Assembly (NCBI GenBank): GCA_963849305.1
Contig: CAWKGV010000007.1
Span: forward strand, 186,001 to 250,000
Source of the DNA: CAWKGV01 sp963849305
Lineage (GTDB): Bacteria > Pseudomonadota > Alphaproteobacteria > Acetobacterales > Acetobacteraceae
Direction: 5' to 3'
DNA length: 64,000 nucleotides
Part shown: one piece after another, positions 47,608-55,276 of the stretch
Position numbering within the stretch: position 1 is the first letter of the stretch
Layout of the letters: each line of letters starts with the position of its first letter
Position numbers and translations under genes: made by a program
Notes under the pieces: generated by a model
Told to the model about the DNA's origin: nothing
The model's database searches: none
Seen by the model: only the letters and a program-made list of their open reading frames with translations

Positions 47608-47636
47608 CCGGGAGCCGGCAATGCGCCGGCTCCCGG
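47608..47636 (-). terminator. intercistronic hairpin after prmA
   Basis: A perfect 12-bp stem, CCGGGAGCCGGC paired with GCCGGCTCCCGG around a five-base loop, lies about ten bases downstream of the prmA stop and just before the IS insertion site. There is no T-run. In the uninterrupted operon it would sit between prmA and prmB. It could stabilise the prmA message or reduce read-through so that the hydroxylase is made in excess over the reductase. Confidence 0.6.
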
Positions 47637-47646
47637 AGGTCTCAAG

Positions 47647-49410
47647 TCAATTGATCGCGTTGATCGTGCAGCCCTTGCGGTACTCCGCGACATGCTTGTC
47701 GCGCTGCTCGGGCGTCATCGCGCGGATGATCTCGAGCGGGCTGTTCAGCGTGTATGGCCGCATGTGATCGAGTGTCCACATTTCCTTGTCCTCGAAGCGG
47801 AGATGCGGCTGGGCGGTCATGGTTTTGCCGTCGCTGCGCACGAATCCAAGATCCTTGACGCAATCGGCCATGTTCCAGCCGTGGTAGCACACCTCCCACT
47901 CGCGCCGGCCGCTGAAGCGGCCCATGGCGGGCGTCGGCCGTCCCTGGTACTCCGCTCCGAACGCCACCTTGTGTGTCCAGCGGCACTCCTCGGAGCAGTA
48001 CGTGTAGAGCTTGCCGTCCACTTCATCGACGCAGAACTCGTCGCGGATCAGGCAGGGAACCATGCAGCTCCAGCAGCGGTGCGGATAGACGTATCCCACC
48101 TCCTCGGCGAACAGGATCGGCTTCTCGCCCTTGTGGCTGAGCTTCTCGTACCACTTCCAGAAGTTGCCGAACTGGGCGTACCAGCCGGGATATTTGTGCT
48201 CGAACCATTCGAAGTCGCGCTCGACCATCGAGTCGATGCGCCAGAAATTGGCCGACCAGCCGACCGCGAAGAACTGCGCCGTGAGATGGACGTAATTCTT
48301 TTTGACGATCCGATCCCAGGCATGGGCCACGTCGTCGTGGTGGATCTTAACGCCATATTTCTCCAGCGGCAGCATGTAGGTGCGATAGTAGTCCTCGTAA
48401 ATCCAGCGGTGCCACAGCTCGGCGTAGGACTCCTTCTTCTTGTCGCGGTTGGTGGTGCCGTACTCGATGAAGGTGCCAATCGCGGCATCGACGATCGCAT
48501 GGTTCTGCCAAAACGCATACTTCAGGTCGCGCTCCAGCAGCAGGTGGTTGTCCGGCTCCTTCAGCATCGACATCAACATGGAATGGCCGTTGCCGATATG
48601 GCGGCTCTCGTCGGACTGCACCGAGAGGAACACGGTCGGCAGCGCGTAGTCGCCGTTGCGCGCGGCCTCCGACGGCATGGCCACGAACAGCGTGTTGGTA
48701 AACGCCGTCTCGGCAACGATGGTCAGGTAAATGCTGGCGGCCGTAATGGCGTCACCGGTCAGGAAGCCCTCGACGAATTGCCGGCCGATGGTGCTGGCAT
48801 AGCACTTGCCGAACGCCGCCTCGGTGATATCGAATCCCGCCGGATCGATATAGTTCTCCATGTACCATTTCTTCAGGTTCATCTGGATGGTCGAGTGCCG
48901 GAACTCATCGACCATCTGCATGGTGAACCCGGTGCGTAGCTCTTCTCCCGGTGTCAGCCGCGCCACCATCGCCATCGAGCGGGCCGCCGAGATCTCGGGG
49001 AACGGGATGATCGCCAGGAACAGCTTCATCCACTCGATCCAGCGTGGCTCGACGTTGCGGAACATGTCACCGCGCAGCGCGGCGTCGAGCGCACCACAGA
49101 CGCGATTGTCCTTTTCCTCCTGCATCGGGAAATAGGATCGCAGGACCTGCTTCATCGGGTCGCGGGGCGCCTTGGTGATCTTATAGTCGGTCGGGAAGGT
49201 GTTCGCTTCCTGCACATAGCTCGGCATCCAGCCGAGATCGGCCACGCGGCGTGCGGCCTCCGTTATGTTGATCCCGCGCTGGGCGGTGATCTTGGTGAGG
49301 TCAGGAGTAACCGGGCCGGCTCGGTCGAGAAAAGGAACGACAGCACCAAATTGCGCTTGGAGTTGGTTTTTACGACGATTTGGCCTCCCTCGCCGGCGGC
49401 AGGGCGCCAT
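47647..49410 (-). CDS. prmA: propane-type monooxygenase hydroxylase large (alpha) subunit, 5' end replaced by IS sequence
   Basis: The catalytic subunit with the di-iron centre. In the numbering of the present frame the iron ligands are visible as E139 (PFPEIS), E169-x-x-H172 (DEFRH), E234 (VAETAF) and E268-x-x-H271 (DESRH). The C-terminal part has the Cys-rich HRCWSCMVPC and TYCSEEC. Native sequence begins at codon 37 (DLTKITAQRG, base 49302). The first 36 codons, from an ATG at 49410, are IS sequence, so the natural start has been displaced. A candidate original start with a good ribosome site lies at 50421 beyond the IS copy. The subunit is otherwise full length (about 550 residues) and catalytically complete. 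Confidence 0.92.
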   Translation of the reverse strand: MAPCRRRGRPNRRKNQLQAQFGAVVPFLDRAGPVTPDLTKITAQRGINITEAARRVADLGWMPSYVQEANTFPTDYKITKAPRDPMKQVLRSYFPMQEEKDNRVCGALDAALRGDMFRNVEPRWIEWMKLFLAIIPFPEISAARSMAMVARLTPGEELRTGFTMQMVDEFRHSTIQMNLKKWYMENYIDPAGFDITEAAFGKCYASTIGRQFVEGFLTGDAITAASIYLTIVAETAFTNTLFVAMPSEAARNGDYALPTVFLSVQSDESRHIGNGHSMLMSMLKEPDNHLLLERDLKYAFWQNHAIVDAAIGTFIEYGTTNRDKKKESYAELWHRWIYEDYYRTYMLPLEKYGVKIHHDDVAHAWDRIVKKNYVHLTAQFFAVGWSANFWRIDSMVERDFEWFEHKYPGWYAQFGNFWKWYEKLSHKGEKPILFAEEVGYVYPHRCWSCMVPCLIRDEFCVDEVDGKLYTYCSEECRWTHKVAFGAEYQGRPTPAMGRFSGRREWEVCYHGWNMADCVKDLGFVRSDGKTMTAQPHLRFEDKEMWTLDHMRPYTLNSPLEIIRAMTPEQRDKHVAEYRKGCTINAIN

Positions 49411-50394
49411 TTTGGGCGCAGTCTCCCGTCAGGCGCGCACCAGCACCTTGCGAGCGAGATGAAGGTTGGCCAGTCCACAAGTCACGAACAGCCGGTGGGC
49501 GTTCTTGTCCAGCCCACGATAGCGCACTTTCACAAAGCCAAACACACGCTTGATCACGCCGATGCTGTGCTCGACCTTGGCTCGCACCGTCGATTTGGTG
49601 CGGTTGCGTGCCTTCTCCGCCTCATCGACCACGCCACGATGCCGATAGCGCGGTTGGTGAAGTCTTGCGCGTGCGGCGCATGCTCGCGGATCACCTCGCG
49701 TTGGCCGCGATAGGCCTGGTCACCCCACACCCGCGTTTCCTCGCCGTGCAGCAGATCACCAAGCACCGCCGCATCATGCACATTCGCCGCGGTGGCAACC
49801 ACGGAATGGATCAGCTTGGTTTTGCTATCACCCGAGATGCGCCTTCATGCCAAAATACCACTGCTGGCCCTTTCTGGTCTGATGCATCTCGGGATCGCGC
49901 TGCTTGGACGCGTTCTTGGTCGAACTCGGGGCGCTGATAATGGTCGCGTCGACGATTGTGCCAGTGCCCACCTTCAATCCTCGGTTCTCGAGATGTTCAT
50001 TGACAGTCTCGAGTATCCGCTTGCCGAGTTCGTGCTTCTCCAGCAGGTGGCGGAATTTGCACACCGTGGTCTCGTCCGGTGCCGGCTCCCGACCGAGATC
50101 GATGCCGGCGAACTGCCGCATCGAGGCTGATTATACAGCGCCTCCTCCACCGCCGGATCCGAGAGGTTGAACCAGAGCTGCAGGAAGTAAATGCGCACCA
50201 TGCGCTCAAGGCCGATCGGCGGACGGCCGTGGCCTGGCTTCGGATAGACCGGCTCGATCAGCCGGCAGAGGTCCGCACGGCACAACGCGGTCCATCTCGG
50301 CAAGGAACGCGGCGCGACGCGTGGTTTTGCTGTAGCGCTCGAAGTTGACGCTCGCCAGAGTGCGCCGCATATCGGCCCCGCACGAAACGCAGAA
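49303..50394 (-). mobile_element. IS5-family element, second, end-truncated and indel-ridden copy
   Basis: About 1092 bp matching 46437-47542 of the complete copy in the same orientation. It lacks the first 14 bp of the left end and about 55 bp of the right end, so neither inverted repeat nor target duplication is recognisable. Compared with copy 1 it has nine small gaps, totalling 14 missing bases, no insertions and at most one substitution. It separates the prm promoter region (50561-50721) from the prmA body. The gap-only divergence is not what natural decay normally produces, so its detailed structure may be an assembly artefact. Confidence 0.88.
49429..50370 (-). pseudogene. IS5-family transposase, multiply frameshifted
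   Basis: The transposase of the second IS copy. Pieces in three frames correspond to the intact protein at 46566-47516: N-terminal part (50370 to about 50260), middle part ending near 49828, then VATAANVHDAAVLGDLL, and the C-terminal part MVDEAEKARNRTK to the stop at 49429. Frame breaks coincide with the missing bases noted for the element. As written it cannot give a functional transposase. If the gaps are sequencing errors it would be identical to the first copy. Confidence 0.88.
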
Positions 50395-50418
50395 GCACAG
50401 GGCGTTTAAGCCATCAGC

Positions 50419-50436
50419 CATTGCGGTTTTCTCCCC
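50419..50436 (-). promoter_or_regulatory. candidate original ribosome site and start of prmA
   Basis: On the minus strand GGGGAG (50431-50436) lies nine bases before an ATG at 50421, whose frame (MADGLNAL) soon enters the IS copy. It sits downstream of the sigma-54 promoter and just upstream of the IS, exactly where the prmA start should be. It may be the native first codons, cut from the rest of prmA (49302 leftwards) by the IS. This is inference. Confidence 0.4.
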
Positions 50437-50560
50437 TAAAGGATCGTATCAAGCGTCTCGGGCCTGGCAGCGTGCTCGCCCGGTGCCAGTCGTGAAGTGG
50501 GATGGGCGTTGCGGAGCAAAGCCGGCCCCCACGTCTGCGAACGGCTGGTGATCTTTGAGG

Positions 50561-50577
50561 GCATAAAGCGTGCCGAA
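50561..50577 (-). promoter_or_regulatory. sigma-54 (-24/-12) promoter candidate for prmA
   Basis: On the minus strand the sequence is CGGCAC-GCTTT-ATGC, eight of ten matches to TGGCAC-N5-TTGC with the invariant GG and GC separated by exactly ten bases. Transcription would start near 50549 and run left into prmA. Two enhancer-like palindromes lie 100-150 bp upstream (50674-50721). In the 370 bp from 50395 to 50772 no convincing gene was found. Confidence 0.6.
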
Positions 50578-50651
50578 CTCGGCGTTTCCCAGAATTTTGG
50601 TGGATTCCCGTGCCTCTAAGGTTTGCAATCCGGGATTGCTGTATTGCACCA

Positions 50652-50721
50652 TGTCTCATGCTGCATTGCATCATGTCCCATACCGAGACGGCGCGGTCGC
50701 GGTCTGTCCCAAGCTGAGACG
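50652..50721. promoter_or_regulatory. enhancer (UAS) region with two 17-bp palindromes and a half site
   Basis: Palindromes TGTCCCA-TAC-CGAGACG (50674-50690) and TGTCCCA-AGC-TGAGACG (50705-50721) are spaced 31 bp apart, close to three helical turns. An isolated half site TGTCTCA lies at 50652. Both full sites fit TGTYYCA-N3-YGRRACR, which also occurs upstream of adh at 53321. Their distance from the -24/-12 element and helical phasing suit binding by a sigma-54 activator of the AcoR type. Confidence 0.65.
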
Positions 50722-50772
50722 TGGAGCCGGACGCGGTCGCCCGCATCATCGGGGCGAGGCGGCCTCGGGCGC

Positions 50773-50952
50773 TCACGATGGCTCTCCGTCGGGGGGACGG
50801 CGGCCCAGCGGCTTGCCCTCGGCGATGAAGCGGGCGGCCAGGATCAAGACCCCCATGGCGAAATCGGCGCCGTGGGCCGCGATCATCTCCTCGGCCAGCT
50901 TCCCCACGCGTTCGAAATAGCGGTCCTTGGAGGCCTCCTCGTCACGGCTCAT
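50773..50952 (-). CDS. 59-residue conserved-looking small protein
   Basis: A 59-residue reading frame from the ATG at 50952, whose start overlaps the WD40 gene stop (ATGA), to a TGA at 50773. It begins MSRDEEASKDRYFERVGKL, continues with two amphipathic helices (EEMIAAHGADFAMGVLILAARFI) and ends with a basic, proline-containing tail. Codon use is GC-rich like its neighbours, and the overlap plus the GGAGG site upstream argue that it is translated. It is the last gene of the adh-WD40 operon. No family was recognised; a small accessory subunit is possible. Confidence 0.65.
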   Translation of the reverse strand: MSRDEEASKDRYFERVGKLAEEMIAAHGADFAMGVLILAARFIAEGKPLGRRPPDGEPS

Positions 50953-52106
50953 CCCGGAACCTCCTGATGAAGCGGGGCGTGAGGCCGCGCACGGCTGGCG
51001 CGGAGCAACGCCTCGGGAAGCAGCAGGATGCCGGCCTCACCCTCGTCGGTGCCGAGCGCCAGCCGCCGTCCGGTGGCCGACCAGGCGAGCGCGGTGACCG
51101 AACCGCCGCCCCATGCCTTGGCGAACAGGGCGTCATCAGTGCCGGGCTGACACAGCAGGACCGCACCGTTGCCATAGCCGGCCGCAACCACCGGCAATGA
51201 CGGGTGACACGCGACCGCACATACGTGGGTGAGGCGGTTGGGCAAGCAGCAGTCCACGGACTCCGCGAGGCGCCCGGTGGTATCGACGCGCCAGCACGTC
51301 ACGCGCGATGCGCCCGAGGCGGCGAGGAAACTCCCGTCGAACGCGAAGGAAAGCGCAATCGGCGTGCCCAGACAGGCGCCCAGTTCGATGCCGGCCGGCT
51401 CGACGGCCGCCTCGCCCGCGACGCGCCAGCCGTGCAGCGTGTCGCCGTGCAGGCCGGCGACAAGCCATTTACCATCCGGGCTCCAGGCCAAGGCACACGG
51501 ACGGCCGGGCGAGGCGAGGTGCCGCACCGTGCCGCCATCGTCCGACCAGATCGCCACCCCGTCATCATGCGCGATCGCCAGAAGTCGCCGGACGGGATCG
51601 AAGGCGAGCACCGTAACAGTGCTCGGCAGTTGGAGGACGTGATGTCCGCGTCCGCTCACATGCACCTCCGGTCCCGACGCGCAGGCGCGCCGCCCGCCGA
51701 CACCGGCCACCACCAACGCGATCGGACGTTCGGGGAACCCGTCGCTCTCGCCGGTCGCCGGGTCTTCGGTGCCGTCCGTGGCGAGCCGGACCAGCCGCCC
51801 ATCATCGCCGCCACAGAGAAAGCCCGGAGCGTCCGGATCGGCCGCGAGCGCGCGGCAAGCGCCCTTATGCACCGCCACGCGGGAGACCGGCGGGCTCGGA
51901 TCGGCGGGCGGCGTGACCTCGACGCCGCCGCCTTCGCGCGTCCGCACCTCGGGGCCGCCTGTCCACTGGGCACGGACCAAGACCACTGCGCCATCCTCCA
52001 GCCCGAATGCCGCGACTGCCTCGTCGCTGCTCCAAGCCCCGGCCGACACCCGCGCGCCAAGGGTCCAGTGCGCGCCCAGCAGGCCGATCAGGGGACGATT
52101 GACCAT
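50949..52106 (-). CDS. WD40-repeat beta-propeller protein
   Basis: A 385-residue protein without signal peptide or membrane segment. WD-like blades recur along it, for example RRLLAIAHDDGVAIWSDDGG, CALAWSPDGKWLVAGLHGD, LSFAFDGSFLAASGASRVTCW and ALAWSATGRRLALGTDEGE, each with the hydrophobic-S/A-x-x-G-x-x-L pattern; roughly six or seven blades fit the length. Such propellers serve as binding scaffolds, so no reaction is implied. The ATG at 52106 lies 22 bp after the adh stop and its own stop overlaps the small-protein start, so all three form one operon under the sigma-54 promoter at 53219-53234. Confidence 0.78.
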   Translation of the reverse strand: MVNRPLIGLLGAHWTLGARVSAGAWSSDEAVAAFGLEDGAVVLVRAQWTGGPEVRTREGGGVEVTPPADPSPPVSRVAVHKGACRALAADPDAPGFLCGGDDGRLVRLATDGTEDPATGESDGFPERPIALVVAGVGGRRACASGPEVHVSGRGHHVLQLPSTVTVLAFDPVRRLLAIAHDDGVAIWSDDGGTVRHLASPGRPCALAWSPDGKWLVAGLHGDTLHGWRVAGEAAVEPAGIELGACLGTPIALSFAFDGSFLAASGASRVTCWRVDTTGRLAESVDCCLPNRLTHVCAVACHPSLPVVAAGYGNGAVLLCQPGTDDALFAKAWGGGSVTALAWSATGRRLALGTDEGEAGILLLPEALLRASRARPHAPLHQEVPG

Positions 52107-52128
52107 CACAGTCCCGCCGCCGTGTGGT

Positions 52129-53172
52129 TCACGGGATCAGCACGGCACGGCCCTTGACCTTGCCGTGATGCAGATCGTGCAGGGCCTGGTTGGCCTCGGC
52201 CAGCGGGTATTCGCGGGTGGCGAGGTGGACCAGTCCGCGATCGGCCAGCGCCATCAGCTCCACCAGCTCAGGGTAGGTGCCGACGAGGTTGCCCACGATG
52301 GTTTTTTCGCTGACGATCATGTCCATCGTCGGCAGCTCGATTTTTCCGCCGTAGCCGACGATGTAGTAGAAGCCGGCGTTGCGCGTCATGGCGATGCCGG
52401 TCTTGACCGCGTCGCCCTCCGCGACGAAGTCGATCACCGCCTCGGCACCGTTGCCGCCGGTCAGTTCCAGCACCCGCTGCAACTCGTTGCCGTCCGCCTG
52501 CACCAGATGATGCGCGCCGCAATCCTTGGCGAGTTGCAGCGCCATTTCGGAGCGATCGACCGCGATGATCTCGGCCGCGCACAGTGCCCGCAGCACCTGG
52601 ATCCCGATATGGCCGAGCCCGCCTACGCCGATCGCGACCGCGTATTCTCCAGGCAGCAAGTGGCGGGACGCTTTCTTGGTCGCGCGGTAGGCCGTCAGGC
52701 CGGCGTCGGTATAGGGTGCGACGTCCTTGGGCGCGAGCGACTTCGGCAGCTTGATCAGCGAGCGTTCGCCGGTCAGCAGGTATTGGGCATATCCGCCATT
52801 GGTATTGATGCCTGGAAACTTGCTTTCGGCTGCGTGCATGTCATCGCCGCGGCGGCAGGCGAGGCAGTGCCCGCTGGTCACGAGCGGATGGCAAATGACC
52901 GGGTCGCCGACTTTGACGCTTTCCACGCCCTTGCCCACCGCCTCTACCCAGCCGGCATTCTCGTGGCCCATTATGTAAGGCAACTTCACGTCCACTTTGC
53001 TGCGCCAGATCCCTTCGATGACATGCAGGTCGGTGCGGCAAACGCCAGCACCGCCGATGCGCACGATAAGATCGGTCGGCTGTTCTATCCGCGGGTCCGG
53101 CACGTCCTCGTAGCGCACGAAGTCGTCGCGGGTCAGCGTCTCGTCATAGTGATGCAGGACGGCGGCTTTCAT
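52129..53172 (-). CDS. zinc-dependent NAD(P) alcohol dehydrogenase
   Basis: A 347-residue medium-chain dehydrogenase. The catalytic zinc ligands are the Cys of GVCRTDLHV and the His of MGHENAGWV, with the nucleotide fold GVGGLGHIGIQVLRAL near residue 175. The structural-zinc lobe is unusual: CLACRRGDDMHAAESKF keeps two of the usual four cysteines, so that site may be absent. A GGGGGAG ribosome site precedes the ATG at 53172, about 35 bp downstream of the start predicted from an exact sigma-54 promoter. Position next to the prm cluster suggests it oxidises the alcohol made by the monooxygenase (1- or 2-propanol); this is inference. Confidence 0.9.
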   Translation of the reverse strand: MKAAVLHHYDETLTRDDFVRYEDVPDPRIEQPTDLIVRIGGAGVCRTDLHVIEGIWRSKVDVKLPYIMGHENAGWVEAVGKGVESVKVGDPVICHPLVTSGHCLACRRGDDMHAAESKFPGINTNGGYAQYLLTGERSLIKLPKSLAPKDVAPYTDAGLTAYRATKKASRHLLPGEYAVAIGVGGLGHIGIQVLRALCAAEIIAVDRSEMALQLAKDCGAHHLVQADGNELQRVLELTGGNGAEAVIDFVAEGDAVKTGIAMTRNAGFYYIVGYGGKIELPTMDMIVSEKTIVGNLVGTYPELVELMALADRGLVHLATREYPLAEANQALHDLHHGKVKGRAVLIP

Positions 53173-53218
53173 TGATTCTCCCCCCGGTGGCCTTTGTCCC
53201 GGACAACTATGGCGGAGA

Positions 53219-53234
53219 GCAACTGCCGTGCCAG
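53219..53234 (-). promoter_or_regulatory. exact-consensus sigma-54 promoter for the adh operon
   Basis: On the minus strand the sequence reads CTGGCAC-GGCAG-TTGC, an exact match to TGGCAC-N5-TTGC. The start would fall near 53207, giving a leader of about 35 bases with a GGGGGAG ribosome site before the adh ATG at 53172. A palindromic site (53321-53337) lies about 90 bp upstream. Confidence 0.85.
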
Positions 53235-53320
53235 TTAGTCGAGCCCTGCCAGATCAATCCCTTACCGCGGCGGCCAGAAGTGCCCCCTGTCACGCGGCGC
53301 AACAGCGCGATCGGGAACAC

Positions 53321-53337
53321 TGTTTCATTCCGGAACA
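53321..53337. promoter_or_regulatory. enhancer palindrome upstream of adh
   Basis: TGTTTCA-TTC-CGGAACA fits the TGTYYCA-N3-YGRRACR consensus shared with the two prm sites at 50674 and 50705. It lies about 90 bp upstream of the -24 box of the adh promoter and just before the divergent activator gene that starts near 53356. Binding there could therefore control both directions. Confidence 0.65.
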
Positions 53338-53355
53338 CCGGGCAGGCCGGCTGGA

Positions 53356-55276
53356 TTGAGCCGCCGTTCGTGCCTAGACTTCGATACAAGCGCCTCGGGT
53401 GGCCAGGCGACGAGGAGGAGTCCACTGCCGTCGTCCGACGAGACGCGCCTCACGCGCGCGCGGATGTACCTCGAACAACGCGGCGCGGCACCCGGCGATC
53501 TGCTGTCCTCGGAAATCGCGGCGAGCTGGGTGCGGTGCCTCGCCGCCGGACTTGATCCCCACCAGCCCCCTGTGATGCGCGTGGCCGACAACGGGGCGCT
53601 GCGGCTGGCGCGCGAGCGGCACGACTTCGTGGCCCGGTTGGCGATGGCGGAGATGCGCAGCCTCTACCACCAGATCGCCGGCACCAACTACATGATCGCC
53701 TTCGCGGCCCCGGATGGGATGCTGCTCGAGACCATGGCGGACCCGACGTTCTTGCCGGCCGCCCGACGTAGCGGCATTTGTCCAGGCGGGATCTGGGGCG
53801 AAGCCGATCGTGGCACCAATGCGCTTGGCACCGTCGCCGCGATCCGCAAACCGGTGACCGTGCATGGCGGCGAGCACTTATTCAGCCAGTTCGGCGGGTT
53901 AACCTGCACGGCGGCGCCGGTGTTCGGCCCCGACGCGCGCTTGGTGGGTATCCTCGACGCCTCCTCGGATTGCCGGTCGCGGCAGACCCACACCCAGGCG
54001 CTGGTCTCGATGGCCGTGACTCATATCGAGAACGGGCTGTTCCGCGATCACCATCAAGGCAATTTCGTCCTCGCCTTCCACAGTCGCGCCGAGTACCTGC
54101 ACACGACCTCGGCCGCGCTGGTCGCTGTCGATCACGACGGCACGCTGCTGGGCACCAACGCGCAAGCCCGTTTCCTGCTGCAAGGCTTGCCCGCCTTGCC
54201 TGGGCGCCATTTCCGGGAGGTCTTCCGCACCGAGTTCGATTCCCTGCTCCGCCGGGCGCGCACGCAGGAGCGGCTGCTCCTGCATGACGTGGTCGGCAGC
54301 GCCTTCGTAGCGACGGCCGAGAACATGCGCCGGGTGCCGATGGTCGTCGCGCCGCCCCCGAAGCCTTCCCGCTCGGGCGCAGGCGGGATTCGTCGCAGGC
54401 GATCCGGTCGTCATAGCGGCGGTGCGGCAGGCGGAGCAGGCGGCGGCCCGCCGTCTGCCGGTCCTGATCCGCGGCGAGACCGGCACCGGCAAGGACGAGC
54501 TTGCCCGTCACGCCCACGCGGCGAGCGGGCGGCGAGGACCGTTCGTGCCGGTGAACTGCGCCGCGTTGCCAGGGAGCCTGATCGAAAGCGAGCTGTTCGG
54601 CTACGCCGACGGCGCGTTCACAGGCGCCCGCCGGCAGGGCGCGAAGGGCCTGGTCGAGCAGGCCGATGGCGGCACGCTGTTCTTGGACGAGATTGGCGAC
54701 ATGCCGCCCAGTTTGCAAGCGGTACTGTTGCGTTTGCTCGACGATTGGACGGTGCGCCCACTGGGCGGCGGGCGCTACCGGAAGGTGGACGTACTGCTGT
54801 TGGCGGCGACCAACGTCGACCTGGAGCAACGGATCACCGCCGGCCGTTTCCGCGCCGACCTGTTCTATCGCCTGAACATTGTCGAGCTGCGCCTGCCCGC
54901 GCTGGCCGAGCGGAGCGACTTCGCGGAGATCGCGACCGCCTTGCTGGAAAAACTCGCGCCGGGTGTGCGGATCGCGCCGGATGCGCTTGCCCACCTTAAG
55001 ACCAGGTCTTGGCCGGGCAACATCCGCGAGCTGCACAACGCGCTGGCCCGGCTCACGCTGGCCTGCGGCACGGGCGTCATCGAGCTGGCGGCGGTGACGA
55101 AGTTCTCGGGTGCGCCGCCGACGACAAAAGCCAGCCGCTCGGCATCGCCGCTACGCGAGTCCGTGCGTACCCGCATCTCCTCGGTTTATCAACAGGAAGC
55201 CCGCAATGTCGCCCGCACCGCGCGCCGGCTGGGCGTATCCCGCAACACCATCTACCGGGCCATACGGGCCGACTGA
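53356..55276 (+). pseudogene. second sigma-54-dependent activator, GAF-AAA-Fis, one frameshift
   Basis: An activator of about 640 residues, divergent from adh. The N-terminal part holds a GAF-type domain (EADRGTNALGTVAAIRKPVTV; LTCTAAPVFGPDARLVGILDAS). The frame breaks between about 54345 and 54385. The other frame then gives GFVAGDPVVIAAVRQ, Walker A RGETGTGKDELARHA, the GAFTGA loop (DGAFTGARRQG), Walker B GGTLFLDEIGDMP, WPGNIRELHNA and a Fis helix-turn-helix (VARTARRLGVSRNTIYRAI). The TTG at 53356 is the best upstream start; ATG at 53464 is an alternative. No sequence is missing, so a sequencing indel is likely. Its 3' end overlaps that of the convergent cfa gene by 25 bp. Confidence 0.87.

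Noticed and set aside
50501..50520. Plus-strand TGGGAT-type -24/-12 look-alike ending in TTGC
   Set aside because: The -24 half is poor and no gene lies downstream on the plus strand.
50515..50530. Second minus-strand -24/-12 look-alike (GGGGCC with TTTGC)
   Set aside because: Spacing is right but the -24 half matches badly; the element at 50561-50577 is clearly better and better placed relative to the palindromes.
50652..50690. CRISPR-like or tandem repeat reading of the CATGTCYCAT words
   Set aside because: Only two or three short words recur at unequal spacing; they fit regulator half sites rather than a repeat-spacer array.
50414..50776. Open frames of 120 and 67 residues on the minus strand between the IS copy and the 59-residue gene
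   Set aside because: They overlap the promoter and enhancer palindromes, lack ribosome sites and have arginine- and serine-rich composition typical of shadow frames in GC-rich DNA.
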